Assembly: GCA_051650265.1 (NCBI GenBank)
Contig: JBOFIR010000016.1
Location: 1-46,129 of the forward strand
Direction: 5' to 3'
DNA: 46,129 bases
Origin: JBOFEH01 sp051650265
Lineage (GTDB): Bacteria; Bacillota; Clostridia; Lachnospirales; Cellulosilyticaceae
Made by a program: the position numbers and the translations under genes. Positions within the stretch are counted from its first letter, which is position 1; every line of letters begins with the position of its first letter. The notes beneath the pieces are model-generated. The model was not told the origin of the DNA, ran no database searches, and saw only the letters and a program-made list of their open reading frames with translations. Shown here piece after piece: positions 1 through 8,106 of this stretch.

Positions 1-1032
1 TTTTGTATCATGCTCTTGTGCATAAAGTTTGTAAGAAATCACACTTGCCATGGATGCAATCAATGTCCCGAGTCCCCCTATATTGACACCTAACAAGAGT
101 GCTTCAGAATGGGTGGTAAATGGGGCAACCAACATGGCAGCAGGTACATTGCTGATCACTTGGCTTGCTAGTATGCTACTCCAATAAGTCTGTGCGGGTG
201 TACTCAACGCCCTATACATCACTTCTTTTACCGCCTCTAGATTGCCCATATTGCCTACAAAGATGAAGAAACCGACAAAAGTCATGAGCAAACTATAGTC
301 TACCTTAAGAAATAATTCGCGTCTTATGACTAGGACAATTGCCACAACTAAAATTGCTACCCACTCATAAGGCACCACATGAAAGACAGATAGGAGTACC
401 ACAACAAAGAGTACAGCAAACACCGTAATCTGTCTATGATCACCTAGCACCACGTCCTCTAGCTCAAGTGCAAAGCTTGTCTGAGGTTCCCTCATGATAA
501 AGACTGCCAGAAAAGCAACAGATAGTCCCACCAAAAGGATGGTCATTCTAAAGAAATCCCCTGTTTCTAACTGATAAAAAGAATAGATAAAGAGATTTTG
601 AGGATTTCCCATAGGTGTTAGACTACTGCCTAGGTTGGCTGCAAGTGTCTGCAATACCACGAGCTTGACCAAATTAATCTTGATCCTTTTCCCAATGATC
701 AGTGCAAGGGGCACAAACGTAATAAGTGCTACATCATTCGTTACAAACATCGCACTCACAAAAGTCATACCTACCAAGACTGCAAATAAACTTCTTTCAT
801 GATGACACTGACGAATCAGCTTTACCGCAATATAATCTAATACACGTAACGCTTTGAAGCCCGCCACAATCATCATGAGATTAAACAATAAGATGAGTAC
901 TTTCACATCTATGTAGGACCACTTGGGTGTGGCAAATGCACAGGAAATCAGTGCACATGTGACTGCGATCACAAGCACACATTCTTTTTTGAGCCATTCC
1001 AGGATCTGCTCACTCTGTTGTTTTGCTTTCAA
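1..1032 (-). CDS. anion permease, ArsB/NhaD-SLC13 (CitMHS) superfamily, 3' end outside the window
   Basis: The reverse strand is open from the window edge to a start near 1032, giving 344 residues of a polytopic membrane protein with about nine hydrophobic segments. The motif GNPQN (in SSLTPMGNPQNLF) and the sequence VTNDVALITFVP are typical of the ion-transporter superfamily that holds ArsB, CitMHS and SLC13 permeases. Its expected role is Na+- or H+-coupled anion transport (citrate, dicarboxylate or arsenite). The substrate cannot be read from the sequence. I chose the TTG at 1032 because GGAGGG lies 7 nt upstream. An in-frame ATG at 1047 has no ribosome binding site. The C-terminus is cut off by the window, so integrity cannot be judged. 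No arsR- or citrate-type neighbour is visible. Confidence 0.8.
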   Translation of the reverse strand, partial: MKAKQQSEQILEWLKKECVLVIAVTCALISCAFATPKWSYIDVKVLILLFNLMMIVAGFKALRVLDYIAVKLIRQCHHERSLFAVLVGMTFVSAMFVTNDVALITFVPLALIIGKRIKINLVKLVVLQTLAANLGSSLTPMGNPQNLFIYSFYQLETGDFFRMTILLVGLSVAFLAVFIMREPQTSFALELEDVVLGDHRQITVFAVLFVVVLLSVFHVVPYEWVAILVVAIVLVIRRELFLKVDYSLLMTFVGFFIFVGNMGNLEAVKEVMYRALSTPAQTYWSSILASQVISNVPAAMLVAPFTTHSEALLLGVNIGGLGTLIASMASVISYKLYAQEHDTK

Positions 1033-1099
1033 ATTCCATCCCTCCATGTCTTTGTTCTCTAAAAAATTATACAAGGACTAGGTCTAGGATGCAATTGCT

Positions 1100-1948
1100 T
1101 TAGCTCACATGATTTTTTTTGTAAAGTTCAAGTACTTCCACATAACGTTTGATCTCTTGTACGCCCTCTTCAAGTCTCTTTCTCACCAAAATGAGGTCAA
1201 TCTTCATGAAAATGGGTGGTTCAAAGTAATCCCCACTCGCCTTCACTGCTGTATGTAATCGTCCATTTTGAAAACACAGATCGAACTCCTCGTTGCTACC
1301 AATCTTAACAATCTTCTCCATCAAGTGAGGTGTCACAATCCCAACTGCAATCTGCTGGTCCGTCGCAAAGGTTCGAAAACGCTTATTAAATGCCACATCT
1401 TCAAAGTGAACTTTTTCCAAATGCTTGTAACGTACAGTCGGATTACGATGCACTTGAATCTCTCCCTTAAAGTGTTTGTTAAGATCAAAACTAATCCATT
1501 TGCCATGGAACAGCTCTTTTTCTTTCACTTCTTTATTTTTCTCATCTACCGCTACCAAACGTAGCTCCGAAAACACAAAGTGTACCCCTTTGTAGCAACC
1601 TTCAAATCGGTTGCGTGCATACAGTTTATTTCCATAGTCTCTGAGCTTGACCTCTGCAATCTCATCCTTTGTAATCCCATGTTCTGGTTCAAAAACTACC
1701 TCTTCAAATTCCTCTTGGAGAAGTGCTGAAACCAGCTCCCTTTTGTAGCGCATGACATAGCGCTTTTTAGTTTGTCCGCTTCCAATCCAAAGACAGAGTC
1801 CTACGCCCAAGATGCTTAGACAGACATACCATGGCAACCAGCTATAAAGTATACACATCACACCCACTACTATGGACAACGTTCCTGCTAACATCAAATA
1901 GTAAATTCTCAGTCTATGTCTTTCCAACTTCTGAACAATTTCCTCCAT
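1100..1948 (-). CDS. DUF3137-like membrane protein
   Basis: 282 residues. Two transmembrane helices (about residues 15-55) form a hairpin near the N-terminus and are followed by a soluble cytoplasmic domain. The order of signatures resembles DUF3137: a GCYKGVHFVFSEL segment, then FHGKWISFD, then FNKRFRTFATD, then a C-terminal FEPPIF segment. The family has no established function. GGGGGG sits 5 nt before the ATG. The gene follows the M42 peptidase on the same strand, but a good terminator (2040-2069) separates them, so it is probably transcribed alone or with the permease downstream. Family assignment is from remembered sequence shape and is moderately sure. Confidence 0.7.
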   Translation of the reverse strand: MEEIVQKLERHRLRIYYLMLAGTLSIVVGVMCILYSWLPWYVCLSILGVGLCLWIGSGQTKKRYVMRYKRELVSALLQEEFEEVVFEPEHGITKDEIAEVKLRDYGNKLYARNRFEGCYKGVHFVFSELRLVAVDEKNKEVKEKELFHGKWISFDLNKHFKGEIQVHRNPTVRYKHLEKVHFEDVAFNKRFRTFATDQQIAVGIVTPHLMEKIVKIGSNEEFDLCFQNGRLHTAVKASGDYFEPPIFMKIDLILVRKRLEEGVQEIKRYVEVLELYKKNHVS

Positions 1949-2039
1949 ATAGACCCCCCGTTATTTTCTAGTATACAATCTATATGCGTACAAGCTAAAA
2001 AATATGTCTCACGTAATACGCCCCTCAGAAATAACAAAA

Positions 2040-2069
2040 GCACCTAGTAACCTATAAGCTACTAGGTGC
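2040..2069 (-). terminator. rho-independent terminator after the M42 peptidase
   Basis: Ten-bp perfect stem GCACCTAGTA/TACTAGGTGC with a 10-nt loop. On the minus strand it is followed by TTTTGTTATTT. It lies 18 nt past the peptidase stop. Confidence 0.85.
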
Positions 2070-2086
2070 CTTACTATGTAATTATT

Positions 2087-3145
2087 TTAGAGTGTAACAG
2101 GCTTGAGATTTTCTGTGCCTTCAAGGCTGAGAATCATCTGTACCAGTAGTTCAATCTCTGCATCGATGTCGCTTAGGCTTGCAACCTCACATGGTGCATG
2201 CATATAGCGTAGTGGCAGTGAGACAAGCGCCACTGGTACCCCTTTGCCAGTCAGACGGATGCGGTCTGCGTCAGTACCTGTTGAACCCGGTGTCAATTCG
2301 TATTGAAGTGGGATCTTATGGGCTGTGGCAACACCCTCTAGCATGGCATTGATCTGCTTGTTGATCGGTGCACCTTTGGCAAGAATTGGCCCTTTGCCAA
2401 GTGAGACTTCACCACTCTCTTTTGGATTCATATCCGGATGATCTGTGGCGAAAGACACATCACAAGCAATCGCCATAGTTGGTGCGATATGGGCTGCTGC
2501 AAAGTAAGCCCCACCCATGTTAGTCTCTTCATTGACTGTACTCACAGCATATACGCCTACCTTAGGTGCCTGCTCTGCTACGCGTCTGAGTACTTCTGCA
2601 ACTACAAATGCACCTGTACGATTGTCTAAGCCACGTCCTGCAATCTTGCCATCTAAGAGATATGTATAGTCTGTATCATAGATTACATAGTCACCTACCG
2701 CGACATACTGCATCATCTCCTCTTTATCTTTGGCGCCGCAGTCAATATAGAGATCCCCTACACTCACTTTATCTTTTGGTCCACCTTTGTGCTCTGGCTT
2801 TACACCTACTACGCCTTTGATCACGCCGCGTTTGCCAAGTATTCTCACATTCATCCCTAGTGCGATCTTTGGATTGATGCCGCCTGCTTTGGCAAGGTAC
2901 ACATAGCCATTGCCATCAATGTAGCTGACCATAAAAGCGATCTCATCACAGTGTCCTGCAAGCATCACCTTGAATGGTGCGTCTGGGTTCACTGACGCAA
3001 TCACATTGCCTACTACGTCCGTTTCAATATGGTGGGCAAACCCTTTTACGTAGTCAATCCATACACGCTGCACTGCGCCTTCATCCCCTGATGGTGATGG
3101 TGTCTTGATGAGTTCTTCCAAAAATCCTTTAGATGTCTCTAACAT
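2087..3145 (-). CDS. M42 family glutamyl aminopeptidase / endoglucanase-like metallopeptidase
   Basis: 352 residues, the usual size for M42. This family of dinuclear-metal aminopeptidases forms large cytosolic tetrahedral complexes that trim peptides. Expected metal and catalytic motifs are present in order: AGHCDEIAFM (metal His plus catalytic Asp-Glu context), GRGLDNRTG (bridging Asp), VNEETNMGG (general base and ligand Glu), ACDVSFATD (metal Asp) and the late MHAPCEVAS (metal His). The start at 3145 is chosen because AGAGGAGGAAG lies just upstream; a longer frame to 3232 lacks a ribosome site and extends the N-terminus beyond family length. It is a single gene with its own terminator. Historical names such as 'cellulase M' for relatives are misleading; peptidase is the supported role. 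Confidence 0.93.
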   Translation of the reverse strand: MLETSKGFLEELIKTPSPSGDEGAVQRVWIDYVKGFAHHIETDVVGNVIASVNPDAPFKVMLAGHCDEIAFMVSYIDGNGYVYLAKAGGINPKIALGMNVRILGKRGVIKGVVGVKPEHKGGPKDKVSVGDLYIDCGAKDKEEMMQYVAVGDYVIYDTDYTYLLDGKIAGRGLDNRTGAFVVAEVLRRVAEQAPKVGVYAVSTVNEETNMGGAYFAAAHIAPTMAIACDVSFATDHPDMNPKESGEVSLGKGPILAKGAPINKQINAMLEGVATAHKIPLQYELTPGSTGTDADRIRLTGKGVPVALVSLPLRYMHAPCEVASLSDIDAEIELLVQMILSLEGTENLKPVTL

Positions 3146-3258
3146 ATTTCTTCCTCCTCTAGTCCACATGCACGCCATAAGAGATGCACCTTTGCATCCC
3201 TTTGTGTGCACACTATTTTTTAACTCTATCATTTTTCTTTATTATTGTACATATAAAA

Positions 3259-3282
3259 ATCCCCCTTCAAAAGAAGAGGGAT
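3259..3282 (-). terminator. rho-independent terminator after the 101-aa gene
   Basis: On the minus strand the stem ATCCCTCTTC / GAAGGGGGAT (one G-T pair, 4-nt loop) is followed by TTTTATATG. It begins 7 nt past the stop of the small gene at 3289. Confidence 0.8.
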
Positions 3283-3288
3283 CGTTGC

Positions 3289-3594
3289 TTAATAATACCC
3301 TTGCTCACAAAGGAGCTCGTAGCAGCTATTCACTTCATCATCTGTAAAGAGGGCGCCGTATTTGGCATCGATCACAACTGCTTCCATCGACAGTTTGAGA
3401 AGACCAGCCTGCGCAAGTGCTTCAAACCCATCTGACATCCGTCCTCTTCGCATGATTTCTTGGGCAGTTTTTACCCCACCGAATTTTTCTACATTTTGTA
3501 AGAAGCGCACACCACGATAGGCGCTGCATGTTTTGCCTGCTTCTTCACATCTTTTGATCAGTTCTTGTTGAAATTGTTTTTCTAATGCTGACAT
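3289..3594 (-). CDS. small conserved protein of unknown function
   Basis: 101 residues, soluble and predicted mostly helical, with no membrane segment. The pattern RFLQNVEKFGGVKTAQEIM, then SDGFEALAQAGLLKLSMEAVV, then LFTDDEV recalls a short uncharacterised protein or domain often annotated only as hypothetical and sometimes fused to nucleases or helicases. That resemblance is from memory and carries no function. GGAG lies 6 nt before the ATG. It ends in its own terminator and is the last gene of a short minus-strand unit downstream of the FliB-like gene (43 nt spacing), so the two may be cotranscribed. Confidence 0.75.
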   Translation of the reverse strand: MSALEKQFQQELIKRCEEAGKTCSAYRGVRFLQNVEKFGGVKTAQEIMRRGRMSDGFEALAQAGLLKLSMEAVVIDAKYGALFTDDEVNSCYELLCEQGYY

Positions 3595-3636
3595 GATTCA
3601 CTCCAATAATTGTATTTTTGTCTTGGCTACGTCCTA

Positions 3637-4779
3637 CTAAAGACGTCCATTGCCCAGTACTACTGCTAAGTATCCCCATTCAAGGAGTGTTTGATCAAAA
3701 CTAAATTCTAAACAATTTTTGAGATCGCTTTGATCGTAACCTGCCATACGTGAGACGATCATGATATAATCACGTACCAGATCATAATGAATTGGCTGTT
3801 CTTCACTAACAAGCCACTTAAGGAAGATCCCTTGTCTCATGGCGCAGTATTCAAGAGTAATCCACTGGAACGTTCTCACCATGTCTTCTAGTGTACTAGA
3901 CGCTTGCAATGTACTCGCCCAAAGCTCTGCTATGAGATAGTTCTCAAAGAGTTTTGCAAAACTCACATACTGCTTCTCAAACACTTCATTTTTGGCTAAA
4001 ATTTCTTCATCACTATACCACTCACTTAGGCGTTGTGACCACATTGAAATCTCTTCTACATACTCCCCATAAGCATTACTCTTTGTATAAAGTAAGATCA
4101 TATCTTGGAACAGCTCATTGCGCTCCCAAAACGTATCAGCCGCGTCAAACTCCATCTCACGCAGCTCTGCTACGAGCACATCTCTTCCTTCTTTGTCTGC
4201 ATAGCTATCAAGTAGCGCTTCGTCTACCAGCTCCGCTTCAAGAAGCTCCAATAAGATATGCCCTGTCACCATCATACGCTCTGGCAAGGTATAGTCTGAA
4301 TCCTGCATCAACTCTAAGATAAGTAAGCGGACATGCTCAAGTGGCGTCATCACAGCCGATGCTTCCCCTTCCATCATAAGTCCAATCCCATCTTCTCTCC
4401 CATGAATCAAATCAATCACTGCTGGGCACCCAAAATCAAGTGTGTACTCCTCACGATCTGGGAACTTGTTGATATGGCGTGGGTATCTTCTACAGATCTC
4501 TGTCGAGTACTCTACCCCTAGTTCTACCACAAGCTTACAGAGCTTGTCCTGACTTAGAAAAGGACACATCTTATTTTCCTCAAGGCTAATCACTTGGTTG
4601 CTACCGTCTTTCTTTAGACAGTCACAAAGAGCCTGTCCCTCAAAAGTCATTCCTTGCCACTTATCCTGAGTCTCCTGATCTACTGCAATGGCCCATTCCT
4701 GACAACATGTATAATGGCATTTGTCTGCGCTACAACGAAACGCATCATAATAATCTAACTTCACTCTATTTTTCATCAT
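3637..4779 (-). CDS. FliB-like Cys-rich protein (flagellin lysine-N-methylase family)
   Basis: About 380 residues. The N-terminal half carries the FliB/YkgJ-type cysteine set: CSADKCHYTCCQEW, then MCPFLSQDKLCKL, then ICRRYPRHIN, then DFGCPAV. FliB methylates flagellin lysines in enterobacteria, and the Cys cluster is thought to bind a metal or Fe-S centre. Many Clostridia carry FliB homologues without nearby flagellar genes, as here, so the substrate is open. I place the start at 4779 (MMKNRVKLDYYDAF), matching the usual family N-terminus; GGAG lies about 11 nt upstream. A longer frame to 4830 adds unlikely residues. A TATAAT box on the minus strand (4846-4851) may belong to its promoter. Confidence 0.8.
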   Translation of the reverse strand: MMKNRVKLDYYDAFRCSADKCHYTCCQEWAIAVDQETQDKWQGMTFEGQALCDCLKKDGSNQVISLEENKMCPFLSQDKLCKLVVELGVEYSTEICRRYPRHINKFPDREEYTLDFGCPAVIDLIHGREDGIGLMMEGEASAVMTPLEHVRLLILELMQDSDYTLPERMMVTGHILLELLEAELVDEALLDSYADKEGRDVLVAELREMEFDAADTFWERNELFQDMILLYTKSNAYGEYVEEISMWSQRLSEWYSDEEILAKNEVFEKQYVSFAKLFENYLIAELWASTLQASSTLEDMVRTFQWITLEYCAMRQGIFLKWLVSEEQPIHYDLVRDYIMIVSRMAGYDQSDLKNCLEFSFDQTLLEWGYLAVVLGNGRL

Positions 4780-4878
4780 ATCTCTTTGATCTCCACTGTA
4801 TGCTTTATGTATTCTTGCCTGCTGATGCATGCACTGACTCTCACTATTATAACGAAATGTCTGCCCAAATAAAATACC

Positions 4879-5658
4879 CTATTTGTACTGACTCGGTGCA
4901 CTCCCAAACTTCTTTTTAAACATCTTAGAAAAGTTGAAGAAATCTCCATACCCTACGCTTTGCGCTGCCCTAGTAGGCGTATAGCTATGGCTACTGATGA
5001 GCTCTGCAGCTTTTTCTAAGCGGAAGTCTACGAGGTACTGTTGTGGTGACTTGCCAATGTAACTCCTAAAGACCCGACTAAAGTAGCTTCGCTCAAGGCC
5101 TACCTTCTGTGCCAATAGTTCTACTGTAATGGGCTTCATATAGTTAGCGCTGATATAGTTTTGGACCTGCTCCACATAGACTCTACTCTGATCCTTTTGC
5201 GGTACACCTACTGCTTCTAACTGTCCTAGCAGTTCATAGAGTTTGGCACACACATAGAATTCGCGCCCCGCTGCTAGGCCATCACTATCTTTCATGGCGC
5301 GAAAGAGATGCTCCCCTTGTGGTAAGCTCATCACATCAGCGCACAGGAGATAGCCCAGATCCAACTGACTCTCAAAGCCTACCCAGCAATAGTGCCACGG
5401 TTCCATCTGATCTGCCTCATAGTAAGTCACCTCAAAAGGTCTGATCACAAAGAACTGCCCCTTCCCCACCTCATACTGCCCTCTTGGCGTCCGAAAGCGT
5501 CCTTTACCTGATAGCACATAATGCAAAAGGTAGTAGTCCCGTGTCGCAGGACCAAAAGCATGTGCTTTCTCACAAGTTTCCTCCCCACATACAAGTGGCT
5601 TGATATCCCCAAAAGGATAGGCCCGTAATAAGATTTCTCTGAGCATCGCCTCACCCAC
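4879..5658 (-). CDS. AraC family transcriptional regulator
   Basis: 259 residues. The N-terminal half (about 1-150) has the cupin-type sugar-sensing pattern (YYLLHYVLSGKGRF, then GQFFVIRPFEVTYYEAD, then WHYCWVGF). The C-terminal 100 residues are the double helix-turn-helix of AraC/XylS (VELLAQKVGLERSYFSRVFR, then the FSKMFKKKFGSAPSQY signature). It is divergent from the GH4 glycosidase with 120 bp between starts. Inference: it senses a sugar and activates that gene, in the style of MelR/MsmR. The start is uncertain: GTG at 5658 with AGGAG only 3 nt away, or the ATG at 5646. Confidence 0.92.
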   Translation of the reverse strand: MGEAMLREILLRAYPFGDIKPLVCGEETCEKAHAFGPATRDYYLLHYVLSGKGRFRTPRGQYEVGKGQFFVIRPFEVTYYEADQMEPWHYCWVGFESQLDLGYLLCADVMSLPQGEHLFRAMKDSDGLAAGREFYVCAKLYELLGQLEAVGVPQKDQSRVYVEQVQNYISANYMKPITVELLAQKVGLERSYFSRVFRSYIGKSPQQYLVDFRLEKAAELISSHSYTPTRAAQSVGYGDFFNFSKMFKKKFGSAPSQYK

Positions 5659-5711
5659 TTTCTCCTATGATTCTACCTCACATTATAACAAACTCCCCTC
5701 ACATCATCCAA

Positions 5712-5740
5712 TTCATTTTTGTATTTTTTTTTACTATACT
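5712..5740 (+). promoter_or_regulatory. possible promoter of the GH4 gene
   Basis: TATACT at 5735-5740 is a good -10 box, 39 bp before the GH4 start. The matching -35 (TTCATT, 5712-5717, 17-bp spacer) is weak, as expected for an AraC-activated promoter. This is inference only. Confidence 0.4.
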
Positions 5741-5778
5741 GAGGGCATAATTAATGATTCCAAAGGAGTATAACCACG

Positions 5779-7101
5779 ATGATCAAAATTACTTTTTTAG
5801 GTGCTGGAAGCACTGTATTTGCACGTAACGTACTTGGAGACTGCATGTGTTCTCCTGTACTTGCTCAAAGTCAAATCGCCCTTTATGATATTGATCCTGT
5901 TCGTTTAGATGAAAGCTACCATATTCTTGAAGCCATCAACAAAGGCAAAGGAAGTCCTGCCACAATCACTTGCTACGCAGGTGAAGAAAACCGCAAAGAA
6001 GCACTAAGAGATGCGACTTTCGTGGTCAATGCCATCCAAGTAGGCGGCTATGACCCATGTACGATCACAGACTTTGAGATCCCTAAGAAATACGGCATTC
6101 GCCAAACAATCGCAGATACACTTGGCATCGGCGGCATCATGCGTACTCTCCGTACCATTCCTGTGATGGAAGCGTTTGCACGAGATATGGAAGAAGTTTG
6201 CCCTAATGCATGGCTTCTCAACTACACCAATCCAATGTCTATGCTCACTGGCTTTATGCAGCGCTACACTAAAGTTAAAACAGTTGGCCTCTGTCACAGT
6301 GTACAAAGCTGTTCCAACGAACTCCTCCGTTCACTTGGTATGGAAGATAAGATCGAAGGACGCAAAGAACTCATCGCGGGGATCAACCACATGGGATGGC
6401 TTCTTGAGATTCATGACAAAGAAGGCAATGACCTCTATCCAGAGATCACACGCCGTGCCAAAGAAAAAAATGCCACTGAGAAACATCATGACATGGTTCG
6501 CTTTGACTACATAGATAAATTTGGCTACTACTGCACCGAATCAAGCGAGCACAACGCTGAGTACAATGGGTTCTATATCAAGAGCAAGTACCCAGAACTC
6601 ATCGAAGCTTTCAATATCCCACTAGATGAATATCCAAGACGCTGCGTGAATCAAATTGCAGGTTGGGAAGCTGAGCGCGATGCACTCATTGCACACCCTG
6701 TTCTTGAGCACAACCGCTCTTCTGAGTATGCTTCTTACATCATGGAAGCCGTAGTTACCAACAATCCGATCAAGATTGGTGGCAATGTCCTCAACACAGG
6801 TCATCTGATCACCAACTTACCAGAAGATGCCTGCGTAGAAGTACCATGCCTTGTAGATGGTATGGGCGTACATCCATGTCATGTTGGCAAACTTCCTGTG
6901 CAGCTCGCTGCCATGAATATGACCAATATCAACGTACAGCTTCTCACAATCGAAGCCGCTGTGACCAAGAAAAAAGCACACATCTATCAAGCTGCTATGC
7001 TTGATCCACATACAGGTAGCGAGCTTTCTATCCCAGATATCATCGCTATGGTAGATGAACTCTTAGAGGCTCATGAAGGCTGGCTCCCAGAGTACCTTTA
7101 A
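5779..7101 (+). CDS. GH4 family glycosidase (alpha-galactosidase/alpha-glucosidase, MelA-like)
   Basis: 440 residues, full length for GH4. These cytosolic enzymes need NAD+ and a divalent metal (usually Mn2+) and cleave by oxidation-elimination. Seen here: the Rossmann start KITFLGAGSTVFARN, a NYTNPMSM segment, the metal-ligand motif GLCHSVQ (Cys172-His173), a second metal His204 in GINHMGW, and the late NLPEDACVEVPCLVD segment shared by MelA-type members. The CHS metal motif favours alpha-galactosidase/alpha-glucosidase or alpha-galacturonidase rather than 6-phospho-glycosidases. AAAGGAG lies 10 nt before the ATG. The divergent AraC gene is its probable regulator. No dedicated transporter adjoins it. 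It ends at a very strong shared terminator. Confidence 0.92.
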   Translation: MIKITFLGAGSTVFARNVLGDCMCSPVLAQSQIALYDIDPVRLDESYHILEAINKGKGSPATITCYAGEENRKEALRDATFVVNAIQVGGYDPCTITDFEIPKKYGIRQTIADTLGIGGIMRTLRTIPVMEAFARDMEEVCPNAWLLNYTNPMSMLTGFMQRYTKVKTVGLCHSVQSCSNELLRSLGMEDKIEGRKELIAGINHMGWLLEIHDKEGNDLYPEITRRAKEKNATEKHHDMVRFDYIDKFGYYCTESSEHNAEYNGFYIKSKYPELIEAFNIPLDEYPRRCVNQIAGWEAERDALIAHPVLEHNRSSEYASYIMEAVVTNNPIKIGGNVLNTGHLITNLPEDACVEVPCLVDGMGVHPCHVGKLPVQLAAMNMTNINVQLLTIEAAVTKKKAHIYQAAMLDPHTGSELSIPDIIAMVDELLEAHEGWLPEYL

Positions 7102-7122
7102 ACCGCTATTGCAATAGTCTTA

Positions 7123-7166
7123 AACAAAGGAGGCCTAGTTCTTATCAGAACTAGGCCTCCTTTGTT
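7123..7166. terminator. strong bidirectional terminator between GH4 and HEPN genes
   Basis: Perfect 19-bp inverted repeat (AACAAAGGAGGCCTAGTTC and its complement) with a 6-nt loop. A-rich and T-rich flanks make it usable on both strands. It separates the convergent GH4 and HEPN/MNT units. Confidence 0.88.
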
Positions 7167-7216
7167 ACACGCTATCAGTTATATCTCATAGAGGTACCAC
7201 GAAGACGTCCTACCAT

Positions 7217-7660
7217 CTATCTTTGTGCCTTACAGTATGTAAGAAGCTCCTGATCATCCTTTGAATCCAATATTTTCTCTGCTTCCACAAGAATATCCTC
7301 TACTATTTCTCTTGCCTGTATTGCATCCTCAAAGGTTACAATAATGAAATCATCACCTGGATAGCGGGCATCAAAATAAAAATCTCCTAACCATTTACAA
7401 TCCCTAGAGGATAATTTGGATTCTGGATATTTTTCTAGGATCTTAGCCACAATTGTGCGTAAATTATGTGTCTTCATCATTTGAATGCATGCACTATCAT
7501 CTATAAACTTTGTTTCAATGATTGCTTTTAAAATTTTTTCTCCTGCTTGTGCAAAAATAACAGCTGGCCAGTTATACTCTGGGCGCGTCGCATCGCCTAA
7601 ACTACTCTTAGCATATAAATAATCATTGATTCCTCTTCCTAAGAAACTATTGAACTGCAT
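7217..7660 (-). CDS. HEPN domain protein, partner of the upstream nucleotidyltransferase
   Basis: 147 residues, all-helical HEPN fold: SSLGDATRPEYNWPAVIFAQ early, EKILKAIIETK, KTHNLRTIV in the middle and YFDARYPGDDF late, the order seen in PF05168. The only histidine is in KTHNL, so the Rx4-6H ribonuclease motif of toxic HEPN proteins is absent. This fits the substrate-binding HEPN subunits that pair with minimal nucleotidyltransferases. AGGAGG lies 5 nt before the ATG. It starts 13 nt after the MNT gene ends, so the two form an operon. Whether the pair acts as a toxin-antitoxin module is not shown by the sequence. Confidence 0.85.
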   Translation of the reverse strand: MQFNSFLGRGINDYLYAKSSLGDATRPEYNWPAVIFAQAGEKILKAIIETKFIDDSACIQMMKTHNLRTIVAKILEKYPESKLSSRDCKWLGDFYFDARYPGDDFIIVTFEDAIQAREIVEDILVEAEKILDSKDDQELLTYCKAQR

Positions 7661-7673
7661 CTTATCCTCCTAC

Positions 7674-8033
7674 TTATGACTCTTGGCAATCATAAATAAT
7701 GATCCCATCTTGTCTAATTTGCCTCATAAACAAACTGTCTGCCTCTTCAAATACTTGTTTATTATAAAAAACAATATCTGTACGCACACCATCTAACGGC
7801 TCATCTAATTCACTCGCTAAATCACCTCTGACGCTGCGACTTACTACGTCATGCGTCACGACTAAAAGATCAAGATCACTTGTAATCTTGCAAGTACCTC
7901 TTGCACAGCTTCCAAACAAAATAATTTTTTCGATTTGGATTGCCTCATAATTTAATAATTGCTCCAGATCTTTCTTAATCTTTATCATAAAACGATTGGG
8001 CAAGCCCAATTCTGATAGAGTCATTTTCAACAT
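7674..8033 (-). CDS. minimal nucleotidyltransferase (MNT) domain protein
   Basis: 119 residues. The polymerase-beta-type nucleotidyltransferase core is visible: FGSCARG, then SDLDLLVVT (GSxxRG...SDxDLxV, two metal-binding Asp), and a third acidic strand DGVRTDIVFY. The family transfers an NMP group, and several MNT antitoxins AMPylate their HEPN partner. I chose the ATG at 8033 with AAGGTGG 7 nt upstream; the frame extends to a TTG at 8057 but without a ribosome site. It forms a two-gene operon with the HEPN gene. It could also be an orphan HI0073/HI0074-type pair of unknown substrate. Confidence 0.87.
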   Translation of the reverse strand: MLKMTLSELGLPNRFMIKIKKDLEQLLNYEAIQIEKIILFGSCARGTCKITSDLDLLVVTHDVVSRSVRGDLASELDEPLDGVRTDIVFYNKQVFEEADSLFMRQIRQDGIIIYDCQES

Positions 8034-8106
8034 TCTGACACCACCTTCTCTGAACAACTTTTCCTTTTATTAATTATACCCAACAACTACCTCTTCTAGC
8101 AAGCTT

